NCBI RefSeq assembly: GCF_002909485.1 | Contig: NZ_PPXG01000006.1 | Span: forward strand, 1 to 64,000 | Direction: 5' to 3' | From: Stutzerimonas stutzeri | GTDB lineage: Bacteria > Pseudomonadota > Gammaproteobacteria > Pseudomonadales > Pseudomonadaceae | Length of the DNA: 64,000 bases | Part shown: one piece after another, positions 8,531-17,933 of the stretch | Layout of the letters: each line of letters starts with the position of its first letter | Position numbering within the stretch: position 1 is the first letter of the stretch | Notes under the pieces: model-generated | Seen by the model: the letters and a program-made list of their open reading frames with translations, nothing else | Databases searched by the model: none | What the model was told of the DNA's origin: nothing | Program-made: the position numbers and the translations under genes

Positions 8531-9820
8531 CTAACGCGAATGCTCGGCCATGCGCACCGCGCCGCGGCCACTGCCATGCACTCGCAAACAGTTTCTTCCT
8601 GCTTTTTTTGCACTGTACAGCGCTTGGTCGGCGGCCTTGATCACCTCTTCCGGACTGCGCTGCTCGCCTTGTCGCTCCGCCACTCCGATGCTGATGGTCA
8701 CCGCGACCTGGTTCGCCGACGCCGCTCCCCGGGCCATACGGCCGCGACGATCATCCTTCGGCCGATTGTCTGCGTCACGCAGCTGCAGGGCATAAGCCTC
8801 CACCGACTGGCGTACCGCCTCGAGGTGCGGCAGGCACTCCTCGATACTGTGCCCAGGAAATACCAGAGTGAATTCCTCACCGCCATAACGATAGGCGCGC
8901 CCACCGCCGCCGATCTTGCGCAGGCGGCTGGCAACCATCTTCAGCACCTGATCACCGACGTCGTGACCATAGGTATCGTTGAAGCGCTTGAAGTGGTCCA
9001 CATCAGCCATCGCCAGCACATACTGCCGCCCCAGGCGCTGCAGTCGCTCATTCAGAGCGCGACGCCCAGGCAGGCCGGTCAGCTCGTCACGAAAGGCCAT
9101 GAGATAAGCCTCATGAGCGATTGCCGTCACCAGCATCAGCAGTACATGGCTGCTCAGAATGTTGAGGGCGGCATAGCGGCTGAACGTCTGCGGCAGCATC
9201 AGCAGAATGCCGAGCAGCGCGATGATCTGCGCCGCATGGGAGGGTCGCGGCTGGCGAAGGTACTGGACGATCAGCAACACCAACGCCACGAGGAACACCG
9301 GATACGCCAGCTGGATGAGCGGTAGCCAGTCGGCCTTGAGCGCGGGCCAGCGAATCACCACCAGCCAGGCATGTAACGCTTCCGGAAACCGCTTTGCCAG
9401 CGCCACGGCGACGACGCCGACGGCAAACAGCACGGCGGCACGGGCCAGGCCGTCCTGCGCCAGGTGACTGCGCTCTCGCCACACGCCATACAGGCCGTAA
9501 AGCAGCGGCAGCAGCAAGCTGCAGAGATGAAAGGTCAGTGCAGCATCGTCCAGCAGAGTGCCATGTGCCCGGTAGTGGTCGGCGTGGATATCGAGGAGGA
9601 AATAGGCAAGATAGACGCAGAGCAGCAGAAACAGCTCGCGGATGCGGCCGTACATCATGCAAAGCGCACCGCCGAGCAACAGCAGTACGGTCGGCAGGAC
9701 GTTATAGAGCGACGTGAAGAACTCGTTCAGCGAAACCTGACGCGCGATGACCTCTCCGCCGAGCAACAGGGCCAATGGCGCGAGAAAATGGCTGAAGCGA
9801 GGCGGGACGGTACGCGACAC
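8531..9820 (-). CDS. Membrane diguanylate cyclase (GGDEF)
   Basis: A 429-residue protein. Several hydrophobic helices fill the N-terminal 230 residues or so, followed by a GGDEF domain with an intact GGEEF active-site motif (YRYGGEEFTLVF) and DVDHFKRFNDTYGHDVGD for metal and GTP binding. It should make cyclic-di-GMP from two GTP at the inner membrane. The inhibitory RxxD site normally five residues before GGEEF is replaced by a Gly run, so product inhibition is probably absent. A GTG start at 9820 with CGGAG upstream is chosen over the ATG at 9937, which lacks a site and would add an atypical soluble leader. The input signal is unknown. Confidence 0.88.
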   Translation of the reverse strand: MSRTVPPRFSHFLAPLALLLGGEVIARQVSLNEFFTSLYNVLPTVLLLLGGALCMMYGRIRELFLLLCVYLAYFLLDIHADHYRAHGTLLDDAALTFHLCSLLLPLLYGLYGVWRERSHLAQDGLARAAVLFAVGVVAVALAKRFPEALHAWLVVIRWPALKADWLPLIQLAYPVFLVALVLLIVQYLRQPRPSHAAQIIALLGILLMLPQTFSRYAALNILSSHVLLMLVTAIAHEAYLMAFRDELTGLPGRRALNERLQRLGRQYVLAMADVDHFKRFNDTYGHDVGDQVLKMVASRLRKIGGGGRAYRYGGEEFTLVFPGHSIEECLPHLEAVRQSVEAYALQLRDADNRPKDDRRGRMARGAASANQVAVTISIGVAERQGEQRSPEEVIKAADQALYSAKKAGRNCLRVHGSGRGAVRMAEHSR

Positions 9821-9938
9821 GGCAACTCCGGCATGCTGCCGAGAAAAGCTAGCATTTTGCCTTCTTGCTCCCAGTTGTGCAGCCGAAATACCGGCGAAGA
9901 TGCGGCAAAAGCAGTACAACGTCTGGATCGGGCACAAA

Positions 9939-9963
9939 AAAGCCGCTGCAAAGCAGCGGCTTT
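9939..9963 (-). terminator. Terminator of the second acyl-CoA dehydrogenase
   Basis: AGCCGCTGC/GCAGCGGCT stem with a three-base loop, followed on the minus strand by six T. It starts 20 bases beyond the stop codon at 9983. Confidence 0.9.
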
Positions 9964-9982
9964 CCTTTACAACCTCAACCCG

Positions 9983-11788
9983 TCAGTAACCGAGAGCGAA
10001 GTCTTCCTCAGCCATCTGCATCAGGTTGTCGGCACCGGACAGCATGGCGTCGACATGCATGCGGGTACGCGGCAGGATGCGCTGGAAGTAGAACCGCGCA
10101 GTCTGCAGCTTCGCCTTGTAGAACGCCTCATCAGAGGTGCCTTCAGCCAGCTTCTCGGCAGCAACCCGCGCCATGTCAGCCCAGAAATAGGCGAGGCAGG
10201 CGTAGCCGGAATACATGCAGTAATCGACCGACGCCGCACCGACCATTTCGCGGTCCTTCATCGCGGCCATGCCGATCTTCATGGTCAGCTCGCCCCACTC
10301 CTTGTTCAGCTGATTCAGGGGGGTGACGAATTCCTTGATGGCTTCGTTGGCTTCCTGGTTCTGGCAGAACTTGTGCACGATCTTGGTGAAGGACTTCAGC
10401 GCCTCACCCTGGGTCATCAGCACCTTGCGGCCCAGCAGGTCCAGCGCCTGAATACCGGTGGTGCCCTCGTACAGCATGGAGATACGCGCGTCACGCACGT
10501 TCTGCTCCATGCCCCACTCGGCGATGAAGCCGTGACCGCCGTAGATCTGCACGCCATGGTTGGCCGCTTCGAAGCCCACCTCGGTCATGAACGCCTTGGC
10601 GATCGGCGTGAGGAAGGCCAGCAGCGTGTCGGCCTGCTTCTTCTGCTCTTCATCCTGGCTGTTCTTGACGATGTCGACCTGCTTGGCGGTGAAGTAGACC
10701 ATCGCGCGGTTGCCCTCGGCGAACGCCTTCATGGTCAACAGCATGCGACGCACGTCCGGATGCACGATGATCGGGTCTGCTGGCTTTTCCGGCGCCTTGG
10801 GGCCGCTCAGCGCACGCATCTGCAGGCGCTCACGAGCGTACTTGACGCCGCCCTGGAAACCGATCTCGGCATGTGCCAGACCCTGCAGCGCGGTACCCAG
10901 ACGTGCGGTGTTCATGAAGGTGAACATCGCGTTCAGGCCCTTGTTCGGCGGACCGATCAGAAAACCGGTGGCGCCGTCGAAGTTCATGACGCAGGTCGCG
11001 TTGCCGTGGATGCCCATCTTGTGTTCAAGCGATCCGCAGTTCACACCGTTGCGCTCGCCCTTCTCGCCTTCGGCGTTGGGCAGGAACTTGGGCACGATGA
11101 ACAGGGAGATGCCCTTGGTGCCAGCCGGAGCATCGGGCAGGCGAGCCAGAACGATATGGACGATATTCTCGGCCATGTCGTGTTCACCGGAGGAGATGAA
11201 GATCTTGGTGCCGTTCAGCTTGTAGCTGCCGTCGGCCTGGGGCTCCGCCTTGGTGCGCAACATGCCCAAATCGGTACCGCAGTGCGGCTCGGTCAGGCAC
11301 ATGGTGCCGGTCCACTGGCCGGACACAAGCTTGCTCAGATAGGTGTGCTTCTGATCGTCGGTACCGTGGGTAGCGATGGTGTTCATACAGCCATGAGACA
11401 AGCCCGGGTACATGCCCCAGGACCAGTTGGCCTGACCGATCATTTCGCTGATCGCCAGACCGAGGGACTCGGGCAGACCCTGACCGCCGTGGTCGACGTC
11501 ATGGGCCAGACTCGGCCAGCCACCTGCCACGTACTGCTCGTAAGCTTCCTTGAAACCGGTCGGCGTCTTCACGCCCGACTCGCTCCAGGTGCAGCCTTCG
11601 ATGTCGCCGACGCGATTCAGCGGAGCGAGTACCTGCTCACAGAACTTCGCGCCCTCATCGAGAATCGCGTTGACCATGTCCGGGGTGGCGTCTTCACATC
11701 CCGGAAGGCTCTGATAGTGCGCTTCGTAGCCGAGCAGCTCGTCACGTACGAAACGGATATCGCGCAAGGGGGCCTTGTAGTCGGGCAT
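9983..11788 (-). CDS. Long-form acyl-CoA dehydrogenase, PsrA-controlled candidate
   Basis: A 601-residue paralogue of the 6613-8391 protein, sharing the opening MPDYKAPLRDIRFV, the CLTEPHCGTDLG flavin signature and MLYEGTTGIQALDLLGRK with the catalytic Glu. It is expected to oxidise acyl-CoA with FAD and pass electrons to electron-transfer flavoprotein. The ATG at 11788 has GAGG nine bases upstream; the frame open to 11947 is not supported. Two PsrA-type boxes about 100 bases upstream suggest induction by long-chain fatty acids, as known for the P. aeruginosa relative PA0506. It has its own terminator. Confidence 0.92.
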   Translation of the reverse strand: MPDYKAPLRDIRFVRDELLGYEAHYQSLPGCEDATPDMVNAILDEGAKFCEQVLAPLNRVGDIEGCTWSESGVKTPTGFKEAYEQYVAGGWPSLAHDVDHGGQGLPESLGLAISEMIGQANWSWGMYPGLSHGCMNTIATHGTDDQKHTYLSKLVSGQWTGTMCLTEPHCGTDLGMLRTKAEPQADGSYKLNGTKIFISSGEHDMAENIVHIVLARLPDAPAGTKGISLFIVPKFLPNAEGEKGERNGVNCGSLEHKMGIHGNATCVMNFDGATGFLIGPPNKGLNAMFTFMNTARLGTALQGLAHAEIGFQGGVKYARERLQMRALSGPKAPEKPADPIIVHPDVRRMLLTMKAFAEGNRAMVYFTAKQVDIVKNSQDEEQKKQADTLLAFLTPIAKAFMTEVGFEAANHGVQIYGGHGFIAEWGMEQNVRDARISMLYEGTTGIQALDLLGRKVLMTQGEALKSFTKIVHKFCQNQEANEAIKEFVTPLNQLNKEWGELTMKIGMAAMKDREMVGAASVDYCMYSGYACLAYFWADMARVAAEKLAEGTSDEAFYKAKLQTARFYFQRILPRTRMHVDAMLSGADNLMQMAEEDFALGY

Positions 11789-11884
11789 AGCGTAAACCTC
11801 AGCGGTGAGTTCTTGTAACAAGCTGACCGGGCGACCCAGCCATCTGAATTCGATTTCGACCGTCGGACTACCAGCCCGAAGGGT

Positions 11885-11911
11885 CAAACAGGCGTTTGAA
11901 ACATACGTTTC
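11885..11911 (-). promoter_or_regulatory. Tandem PsrA-type operators
   Basis: CAAAC-AGGC-GTTTG (11885-11898) runs into GAAAC-ATAC-GTTTC (11898-11911), sharing one base. Both fit the PsrA consensus G/CAAAC-N4-GTTTG/C. PsrA is a TetR-type fatty-acid sensor that represses beta-oxidation genes in Pseudomonas. The sites lie 97-123 bases before the acyl-CoA dehydrogenase start. Confidence 0.75.
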
Positions 11912-12032
11912 GACCTGAGCGATGTCAAGCGCAGAACAGGGCGCCACTTGTCGGCTGAATCAGCCAAATTCAGGTCGAGCGAAGGGCAGCCTGGCGAAAT
12001 TCGTGAATAGGAAATCTGATGTTGCAAAGACG

Positions 12033-12062
12033 CAGCCAGCCCGGCACCTGCCGAGCTGGCTG
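12033..12062 (-). terminator. Hairpin, possible terminator of the small gene at 12163
   Basis: CAGCCAGC pairs with GCTGGCTG and, after one mismatch, CGGCA pairs with TGCCG. The minus-strand tail is only weakly T-rich. The rest of the 11912-12162 gap shows nothing else I can support. Confidence 0.4.
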
Positions 12063-12162
12063 GCGGGAACGAAGATGCTGGAAGGAGAAAAGCGAAGCTG
12101 GCCGAGCGCATGAATGACGACTCGAATCAGCAAGGAGAATCGATGAGCGCCGGAGTACGCGA

Positions 12163-12411
12163 TCAGGCCTGGGTATCGATCAGCGTGCCGAGGACTTCGT
12201 CAGCGCTCTGGATCATACGGGCACCTGCCTTGGCACTGTGTTCACCGACCTTCAACTGGATCAGCTGCTCGGTGATTTCGGTGACCGCCTGGGAGTTGCC
12301 CAGCACTGGCGCGTTGGCGGAGGCGATGGAAGAAGCGGCCTGCTCGACGCGCTGCTGACCACCCTGGTAGGCACTGAGGCCCGCGCCCAGAAGGTTATTG
12401 GTGATTTGCAT
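12163..12411 (-). CDS. Small conserved protein of unknown function (PA0505-like position)
   Basis: An 82-residue protein with an ATG at 12411 preceded by GGAG. The N-terminal half resembles the helical start of flagellar rod and hook proteins (AYQGGQQRVEQAASSIASAN), a pattern like the FlgC/FlgK N-terminus, but the protein is too short to be one. It has no signal peptide or membrane helix. It follows bioD by 87 bases, where P. aeruginosa also has a small uncharacterised gene. I do not recognise a function; flagellar kinship is only a resemblance. Confidence 0.7.
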   Translation of the reverse strand: MQITNNLLGAGLSAYQGGQQRVEQAASSIASANAPVLGNSQAVTEITEQLIQLKVGEHSAKAGARMIQSADEVLGTLIDTQA

Positions 12412-12498
12412 GGTGACTCCACGCGCTATCAGGTTGCCAGCATTCAAGCAGATGCCGACACGTACCGCAAGGCGCGAGTCGCCGCAATGCGCGTCCGC

Positions 12499-13185
12499 TC
12501 ACACCGGCTGCAACGCGGGCAACGTCAGGTAGCGCGCGACCTGACGCGCCGTTGGCGCAGCGAGGCGAGGCACCTGGCCAAGGCAGGGTGCCGGTAGCAG
12601 CTCAGCGAGCGTGGCGAGGTTGTCATCCAGCCGCGATGTGGCAGGGTCGATGATATTCGCCACCCAGCCAGCCAGCGCCAGCCCGTCGCGGGCGATCGCT
12701 TCGGCACTGAGCAGCGCATGGTTGATACAACCCAAGCGCACCCCTACTACGAGAATGACCGGTAAACCCAGCGCCGCGGGCAATGCCGACAGATACTCAC
12801 GCGCATTCAGCGGGACTCGCCAGCCTCCCGCGCCCTCGACCAGAGTGACGCCGGCCTGCCGGGCCATTACCGGTTGCACGGCCTCGATCAGACGAGCGGC
12901 GGTCAGTTCGACACCCGCTTCGCGGGCAGCTATGTGCGGGGCAATGGCCGGCTCGAACGCGAACGGGTTGACCGTCGCATAGTCCAGCGCAAGGCTGCAC
13001 TCGGCCAGCAGAGCCAGCGCATCGCTGTTACGTAAACCCTGCTCGGTCCTTTCGCAGCCTGAGGCGACCGGCTTCACCGCCGCGGTGGACAACCCCGCCA
13101 GGCGCGCTGCATGCAGCAGGCCCGCGGCGATAGTGGTCTTGCCAACATCGGTATCGGTGCCGGCAATGAAGAAAGCGCGATGCAT
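12499..13185 (-). CDS. bioD: Dethiobiotin synthetase
   Basis: A 228-residue ATP-dependent enzyme that closes the ureido ring of dethiobiotin from 7,8-diaminopelargonate and CO2. The N-terminal P-loop FIAGTDTDVGKTT is the family signature, and VEGAGGWRVPL carries the second nucleotide and metal motif. The bioC stop overlaps the first of two adjacent ATG codons; I take the second (13185) because AAGGAG is then five bases away. It is the last gene of the bioBFHCD operon and coupled to bioC. Confidence 0.95.
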   Translation of the reverse strand: MHRAFFIAGTDTDVGKTTIAAGLLHAARLAGLSTAAVKPVASGCERTEQGLRNSDALALLAECSLALDYATVNPFAFEPAIAPHIAAREAGVELTAARLIEAVQPVMARQAGVTLVEGAGGWRVPLNAREYLSALPAALGLPVILVVGVRLGCINHALLSAEAIARDGLALAGWVANIIDPATSRLDDNLATLAELLPAPCLGQVPRLAAPTARQVARYLTLPALQPV

Positions 13186-14000
13186 CATGGCTCCTTGTGC
13201 AGAATGCCGTAGATCACCTGATAGGTCGCCGGAAGCCCCTCGGGACGGCGGAACCCTTCGTAGGCCTCGACCAGCGCGCGGATGCGTGCACGCCCGGTCA
13301 GTCCATCCGGGCGACCCGGATTCAGGTTGTGCGCACCCAGCGCCTTGAGCTCATGGGTCAGCTGGCGCAGATCGGGGAAATGCAGCACTTCCGGGCGCAC
13401 TTCGAGACTCGCCAATCCCAGACCGCAGCCCCTACACAGCGTCTGGTAGGCCTCCCGCGAGCGGAAGCGGTTGACGTGAGCGAAGCCGTCCACCGCCTGC
13501 CAGCTGTCCCGCAGCTCCTGCAGGGTACCGCTGCACAGACTGGTGAAGGCAAAGATGCCGCCCGGACGCAGCACCCGCCGCACTTCGCTCAGCACGCTGT
13601 CAAAATCCTCGCACCACTGCAGTGCCAGGCTCGAATAGATCAGGTCGACAGTGCCATCACGCAGCGGCAGCCGCTCGGCGTCACCGGTGACGAAATGCCG
13701 TGCGCCGCCCTGCGGCCGTGCATGGCGCAGCATGCCCTCGGCGATATCCAGTGCCAGGCCATCGGCCTCCGGAAAGGCCGCAGCCAGGACGCGGGAGAAG
13801 TAGCCGGTGCCGCTGCCAAGATCGAGCCAGCGGCCGGGTTGCCGAGTGGAGGGCAGTCGGGCCAGCAATTGATTGCCGACCTGTCGCTGCAGTGCGGCGA
13901 CGCTGTCGTAACTGCCCGCAGCACGGGAAAACGATGCCGCGACTTGGCGCTTATCAGGCAACTGCGCCGGCGGACGCTCGCTGAGCGATGCTTCAGTCAT
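13185..14000 (-). CDS. bioC: Malonyl-ACP O-methyltransferase
   Basis: A 271-residue SAM-dependent methyltransferase that methylates malonyl-ACP to start the pimeloyl chain. Motif I is [13 protein letters not shown], followed by [20 protein letters not shown] and [10 protein letters not shown] in canonical order. Residues 10-30 contain [16 protein letters not shown], the typical BioC opening. The start at 14000 is in the GGCGAGG context and overlaps bioH by 8 bases. BioH downstream in the pathway removes the methyl group when the chain is complete. Confidence 0.95.
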   Translation of the reverse strand: MTEASLSERPPAQLPDKRQVAASFSRAAGSYDSVAALQRQVGNQLLARLPSTRQPGRWLDLGSGTGYFSRVLAAAFPEADGLALDIAEGMLRHARPQGGARHFVTGDAERLPLRDGTVDLIYSSLALQWCEDFDSVLSEVRRVLRPGGIFAFTSLCSGTLQELRDSWQAVDGFAHVNRFRSREAYQTLCRGCGLGLASLEVRPEVLHFPDLRQLTHELKALGAHNLNPGRPDGLTGRARIRALVEAYEGFRRPEGLPATYQVIYGILHKEP

Positions 14001-14718
14001 CCTCGCCATCACCCATAAACGCCAGCATTGCCGTCGCCACGTCGTCGGCACGCTCCAGCGGCAGGCCGTGGCTGGCATTGGCCAGCACATCGACTTCTAC
14101 ATCCGGCAGACAGGCCAGCAGCGCATCTGCCGCTGACGCCGGCACCAGCGCATCACCATCGGCGAACAGATGCAGCTGTGGCCCCACATAACCTTGCAGC
14201 GCCTCGCGGCCGTCCAGCTCGGCGAGCAGGCGCAGACCCGCGGCCGACACCGCCTGCGGCTGCTCGAGCAGGCTAACCTGCAGTTGCCGCGCCAGCGTGC
14301 GCGGATCGTAGGCACTGCGACTGCACAGCAGGCTGAAGCGCTTTAGTGTGTCCTCTGGCCCCAGCTGGAACGCCGCTTCGAACGCATCGAACACTTCCGC
14401 AGGCATCGCCGTCGGCCAGTCGTGACGACTGCGAAAACAGGGGTTGCTGCACAGCGTAATCAACCCGGGGCAATTGTCGCCACGCAGCGCTGCCAGCTGG
14501 GTCGCCAGCATGCCCCCCAGTGACCAGCCGGCAAGCCAGCTGTCGTTCGGCAGCCGTGCGTCCAGCTCGTGAAGCCAGGCCTCCGGTTGCTCCATGGTCG
14601 GCAAAGGGGCGATGTCGACCTGCAGTCGCGGTTCGCGGTCGCGCAGCAACTCGGCCAGCGGCTCCAGCGCAGCCGAGCTGAACGCCCAGCCTGGCAGAAG
14701 AATCAGTCGATCACGCAT
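13993..14718 (-). CDS. bioH: Pimeloyl-ACP methyl ester esterase
   Basis: A 241-residue alpha/beta hydrolase. The nucleophile elbow GWSLGG supplies Ser, AHDGD-like loops near the end supply Asp ([10 protein letters not shown]) and NASHGLPLE supplies His. It hydrolyses pimeloyl-ACP methyl ester to free pimeloyl-ACP for BioF. The start at 14718 ([14 protein letters not shown]) overlaps the end of bioF by 8 bases; the longer open frame to 14826 has no family similarity. Confidence 0.93.
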   Translation of the reverse strand: MRDRLILLPGWAFSSAALEPLAELLRDREPRLQVDIAPLPTMEQPEAWLHELDARLPNDSWLAGWSLGGMLATQLAALRGDNCPGLITLCSNPCFRSRHDWPTAMPAEVFDAFEAAFQLGPEDTLKRFSLLCSRSAYDPRTLARQLQVSLLEQPQAVSAAGLRLLAELDGREALQGYVGPQLHLFADGDALVPASAADALLACLPDVEVDVLANASHGLPLERADDVATAMLAFMGDGEDD

Positions 14719-15889
14719 CGTCCTCCTCCTTGGGCAACAGAGCCCAGCACTCGGCCAGCGTCTCCAGCAAGCGCTCCAGTTGCGCATCGCTGTGGCTCGC
14801 GGTGAAGGTGATTCGTAGCCGGGCACTACCGGCCGGAACGGTCGGCGGGCGAATGGCGCCGACCAGGATGCCGCGTTCGCGCAGCAATGCCGACAGCCTT
14901 AACGCCCGTTCACTGCTGCCCACCAGCACCGGCTGGATCGGCGTCGGGCTGTCCATCAGCGTCAGTCCGATCTGCTGCGCGCCCTCGCGGAAACGCGCGA
15001 CCAGCCGGTTCAGATGCTCTCGGCGCCAGCCCTCGCTGCGCAACAGCTCCAGACTTTTGAGTGTGGCACAGGCTACCGCCGGCGGCTGGCTGGTGGTGTA
15101 GATGTAGGGCCGGGCGAACTGGATCAGCGTTTCGATCAGCTCCTCGCTGCCGGCGACGAATGCGCCTGCGGTGCCGAAGGCCTTGCCGAGGGTGCCGACC
15201 AGTACCGGGACATCATCGATGCCCTGGCCGAAATGCTCGACTATGCCGCCGCCCGTTGCGCCCAGCGGACCGAAGCCATGGGCATCGTCGACCATCACCC
15301 AGGCGCCGCGCTGCTTCGCCGTGGTGCAGATCGCCGGCAGGTCGGCGAGATCACCGTCCATGCTGAATACGCCATCGGTCACCACCAGGGTATTGCCGCT
15401 GGCCTTGTCCAGACGCTTGGCGAGACTCTCGGCGTCGTTGTGCAGGTAGCGCGAGAAGCGTGCGCCGGAGAGCAGGCCGGCATCGAGCAGGGAGGCGTGA
15501 TTGAGACGATCTTCCAGCACCGTATCGCCCTGCCCTATCAACGCGGTCACCGCGGCCAGATTTGCCATATAGCCAGTGGAAAACAGCAACGCCCGTGGTC
15601 GCCCAGTGAATTCGGCAAGCGCTTCTTCGAGCTGGTGATGAGGGGTGCTGTGGCCGATCACCAGATGCGAAGCCCCGCCACCGACGCCCCATATCGCGGC
15701 GCCCTGCTGCATGGCTGCGACCACCTCGGGGTGATTGGCCAGGCCCAGATAGTCATTGGAACAGAACGCCAGCAGGCGCTCGCCATCAACCGTTGCCTCC
15801 GGCTGCTGTGGCGTCTGCAGCAATGGGCGCTGGCGATAGAGATGGGCAGCGCGGCGCTCGGCGAGACGGGCGGACAGATCGAAGCTCAT
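14711..15889 (-). CDS. bioF: 8-amino-7-oxononanoate synthase
   Basis: A 392-residue PLP enzyme that condenses pimeloyl-ACP with L-alanine. [26 protein letters not shown] and [13 protein letters not shown] are family landmarks. The PLP Lys lies in [15 protein letters not shown]. Length and start ([13 protein letters not shown]) match the family. It lies 116 bases after bioB, a spacer that holds a REP-like element. Confidence 0.96.
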   Translation of the reverse strand: MSFDLSARLAERRAAHLYRQRPLLQTPQQPEATVDGERLLAFCSNDYLGLANHPEVVAAMQQGAAIWGVGGGASHLVIGHSTPHHQLEEALAEFTGRPRALLFSTGYMANLAAVTALIGQGDTVLEDRLNHASLLDAGLLSGARFSRYLHNDAESLAKRLDKASGNTLVVTDGVFSMDGDLADLPAICTTAKQRGAWVMVDDAHGFGPLGATGGGIVEHFGQGIDDVPVLVGTLGKAFGTAGAFVAGSEELIETLIQFARPYIYTTSQPPAVACATLKSLELLRSEGWRREHLNRLVARFREGAQQIGLTLMDSPTPIQPVLVGSSERALRLSALLRERGILVGAIRPPTVPAGSARLRITFTASHSDAQLERLLETLAECWALLPKEEDDA

Positions 15890-15899
15890 GGGTGCACCG

Positions 15900-15995
15900 A
15901 CAGAGGATGGAAAACCACAGGCGGGTTACCCACCCTACGAATGGCTTGGGCTGGCCGCGAAGGATGAACGCGCAGCTGACGCTTCATCCATCCAC
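15900..15995. repeat. REP-like element between bioB and bioF
   Basis: GGCGGGTTACCCACCCTACG on the plus strand (GTAGGGTGGGTAACCCGCC on the other) is flanked by inverted GGATGGAAAA and CATCCATCC pieces. The same GTAGGGTGGG core recurs at 58482-58573. Such units are dispersed in P. stutzeri-type genomes. Confidence 0.5.
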
Positions 15996-16005
15996 GACGA
16001 GCCGG

Positions 16006-17064
16006 TCAGGCCGAAGCAGCGTTGTAGAACAGTTTGGAATCGCGCTGCTCGATCAGTGCTTGCTCGATGGCGGCCTGATGCACTTCGTCGGCGTGCTCGT
16101 GGCGCTCTTCCGGCTTGATACCCAGGCGCGCGAACAACTGCATGTCCTTGTCCGCCTGCGGGTTGGCGGTGGTCAGCAGCTTCTCGCCGTAGAAGATCGA
16201 GTTGGCACCGGCGAGGAACGCCAGGGCCTGCATCTGCTCGTTCATCTGCTCGCGACCGGCGGATAGTCGCACATGGGATTTCGGCATCATGATCCGCGCC
16301 ACGGCGAGCATGCGGATGAAGTCGAACGGATCGACGTCCTGTTCGTCGGCCAACGGCGTGCCCTTGACCTTGACCAGCATATTGATCGGCACCGATTCCG
16401 GGTGCTCCGGGAGGTTGGCCAGCTGGATCAGCAGGCCGGCGCGGTCGTCCAGCGACTCGCCCATGCCGAGAATGCCGCCGGAGCAGATCTTCATCCCCGC
16501 CTCGCGCACGTAGCTCAGCGTTTCCAGACGCTCGCCATAGGTGCGGGTGGTGATGATGTTGCCGTAGTACTCCGGCGAGGTGTCGAGGTTGTGGTTGTAG
16601 TAGTCCAGCCCCGCCGCCGCCAGCGCCTTGGTCTGCTCCTGATCGAGCTTGCCGAGGGTCATGCAGGTTTCCAGGCCCATCGCCTTGACCCCTTCGACCA
16701 TCTTCAGCACGTAGGGCATGTCCTTGGCCGATGGGTGCTTCCAGGCGGCGCCCATGCAGAAACGCGTCGAGCCGATGGCCTTGGCTTCGGCCGCAGCCTC
16801 CAGCACCTTCTGCACTTCCATCAGCTTCTCTTTATCGAGGCCGGTGTTGTAGTGCCCGGACTGCGGGCAGTACTTGCAGTCTTCCGGGCAGGCGCCGGTC
16901 TTGATCGAGAGCAGCGTGGAGACCTGCACGCGGTTGGCGTCGAAGTGCTGGCGGTGCACGGTCTGCGCCTGGAACAGCAGATCGTTGAAGGGTTGCTCGA
17001 AGAGCGCCTTGACCTCGGCGAGGGTCCAATCATGACGCGTAATGGAGGCGGAGGTGGCGCTCAT
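16006..17064 (-). CDS. bioB: Biotin synthase
   Basis: A 352-residue radical-SAM enzyme that inserts sulfur into dethiobiotin. The [4Fe-4S] motif [12 protein letters not shown] has the three SAM-cluster Cys residues. [10 protein letters not shown] and [13 protein letters not shown] contribute to substrate and [2Fe-2S] binding. The ATG at 17064 gives AAGGA at seven bases, whereas the ATG at 17070 touches the ribosome site. It is the first gene of the bio operon and is divergent from comF, with a BirA-like operator between them. Confidence 0.97.
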   Translation of the reverse strand: MSATSASITRHDWTLAEVKALFEQPFNDLLFQAQTVHRQHFDANRVQVSTLLSIKTGACPEDCKYCPQSGHYNTGLDKEKLMEVQKVLEAAAEAKAIGSTRFCMGAAWKHPSAKDMPYVLKMVEGVKAMGLETCMTLGKLDQEQTKALAAAGLDYYNHNLDTSPEYYGNIITTRTYGERLETLSYVREAGMKICSGGILGMGESLDDRAGLLIQLANLPEHPESVPINMLVKVKGTPLADEQDVDPFDFIRMLAVARIMMPKSHVRLSAGREQMNEQMQALAFLAGANSIFYGEKLLTTANPQADKDMQLFARLGIKPEERHEHADEVHQAAIEQALIEQRDSKLFYNAASA

Positions 17065-17136
17065 GGGCATTCCTTGTAATTAATAGCGGCTCGGCGGCCT
17101 GGCACGGATGCGGAATGTTTAGCCAAGCTCGATACG

Positions 17137-17168
17137 CTGTCAACCAGGAAAGGAATCATGGTTTACAA
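17137..17168. promoter_or_regulatory. BirA-like biotin operator
   Basis: CTGTCAACC, a 14-base spacer and GGTTTACAA form an imperfect palindrome close to the BirA operator TTGTAAACC-N14/15-GGTTTACAA. The right half is perfect and the left half matches seven of nine. It lies 73-104 bases before bioB and overlaps the ribosome site and first codons of comF. Confidence 0.6.
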
Positions 17169-17862
17169 CTGGTCAATTAATATACAAAACTGCCTGCTGT
17201 GCGATGAACCTTGCGACGGTCACCCACTGTGCGGCCCTTGCGAAGCCGAACTGCCCTGGCTCGATGGCCGGTGTGCAACCTGTGCCGTGCCACTGCCTAC
17301 ACACGGGCTGGTCTGCGGCGAATGCCAGAAAAGGCCGCCAAGCTATGACCACGTCGAGGTGCCCTGGCGCTTCGCCTTTCCCGTGGATGCGCTGATCACC
17401 CGTTTCAAGCATCAGGCGCGCTGGCCGTTTGGGCGATTGCTTGGCGAGCGGCTGGGGCTGCATCTGCAGCACGCCTTCACCGACGGGCTGCCGCAGCCTG
17501 ATCTTCTCGTGCCGGTGCCGCTGGCCCGCCGACGCCTGCGCCAACGCGGCTTCAATCAGGCGCAGATGCTGGCCCAGTGGCTGGGCGGCGCGCTGACACT
17601 GCCGGTCGACGAGCATCTGCTGGAACGCGTCGTCGATACGCCCCCGCAGCAGCAACTGGACGCCGCCACGCGACGGCGAAATCTGCGCCAGGCGTTTTGC
17701 CTGGCGCCGGGTACCGACATCAAGGGCCGCCATCTGGCGCTGATCGACGACGTGCTGACCACCGGTGCGACCGCCGAGGCGCTGGCGCGACTGCTCAAGC
17801 GTGCGGGTGCGGTGCGAGTGGATGTCTACTGCCTGGCACGCACGCCCAAGCCAGGCGACTGA
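17158..17862 (+). CDS. comF: ComF-family phosphoribosyltransferase-like protein
   Basis: A 234-residue protein. The N-terminus has a four-Cys zinc-finger-like region (CLLC...CDG..LCGPC, then CATC and CGEC). The C-terminus has the type-I phosphoribosyltransferase signature HLALIDDVLTTGATAEAL. ComF proteins are linked to DNA uptake (ComFA/DprA partners in naturally competent bacteria), but no enzyme reaction is settled. AGGA precedes the ATG. The start overlaps the BirA-like site, so biotin status may affect its expression. Confidence 0.9.
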   Translation: MVYNWSINIQNCLLCDEPCDGHPLCGPCEAELPWLDGRCATCAVPLPTHGLVCGECQKRPPSYDHVEVPWRFAFPVDALITRFKHQARWPFGRLLGERLGLHLQHAFTDGLPQPDLLVPVPLARRRLRQRGFNQAQMLAQWLGGALTLPVDEHLLERVVDTPPQQQLDAATRRRNLRQAFCLAPGTDIKGRHLALIDDVLTTGATAEALARLLKRAGAVRVDVYCLARTPKPGD

Positions 17863-17933
17863 TAGCGGCGGACGCGCGGTTGTTTAAAAGCCCCGGTGCA
17901 ATACACTGATCGGTCTATTCTGCGGAGCCGGTC

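Noticed and set aside
9464-11818. A 784-codon plus-strand frame
   Set aside because: Fully antisense to the acyl-CoA dehydrogenase and cyclase genes, with His/Gln-rich composition typical of reverse-strand frames in GC-rich coding DNA.
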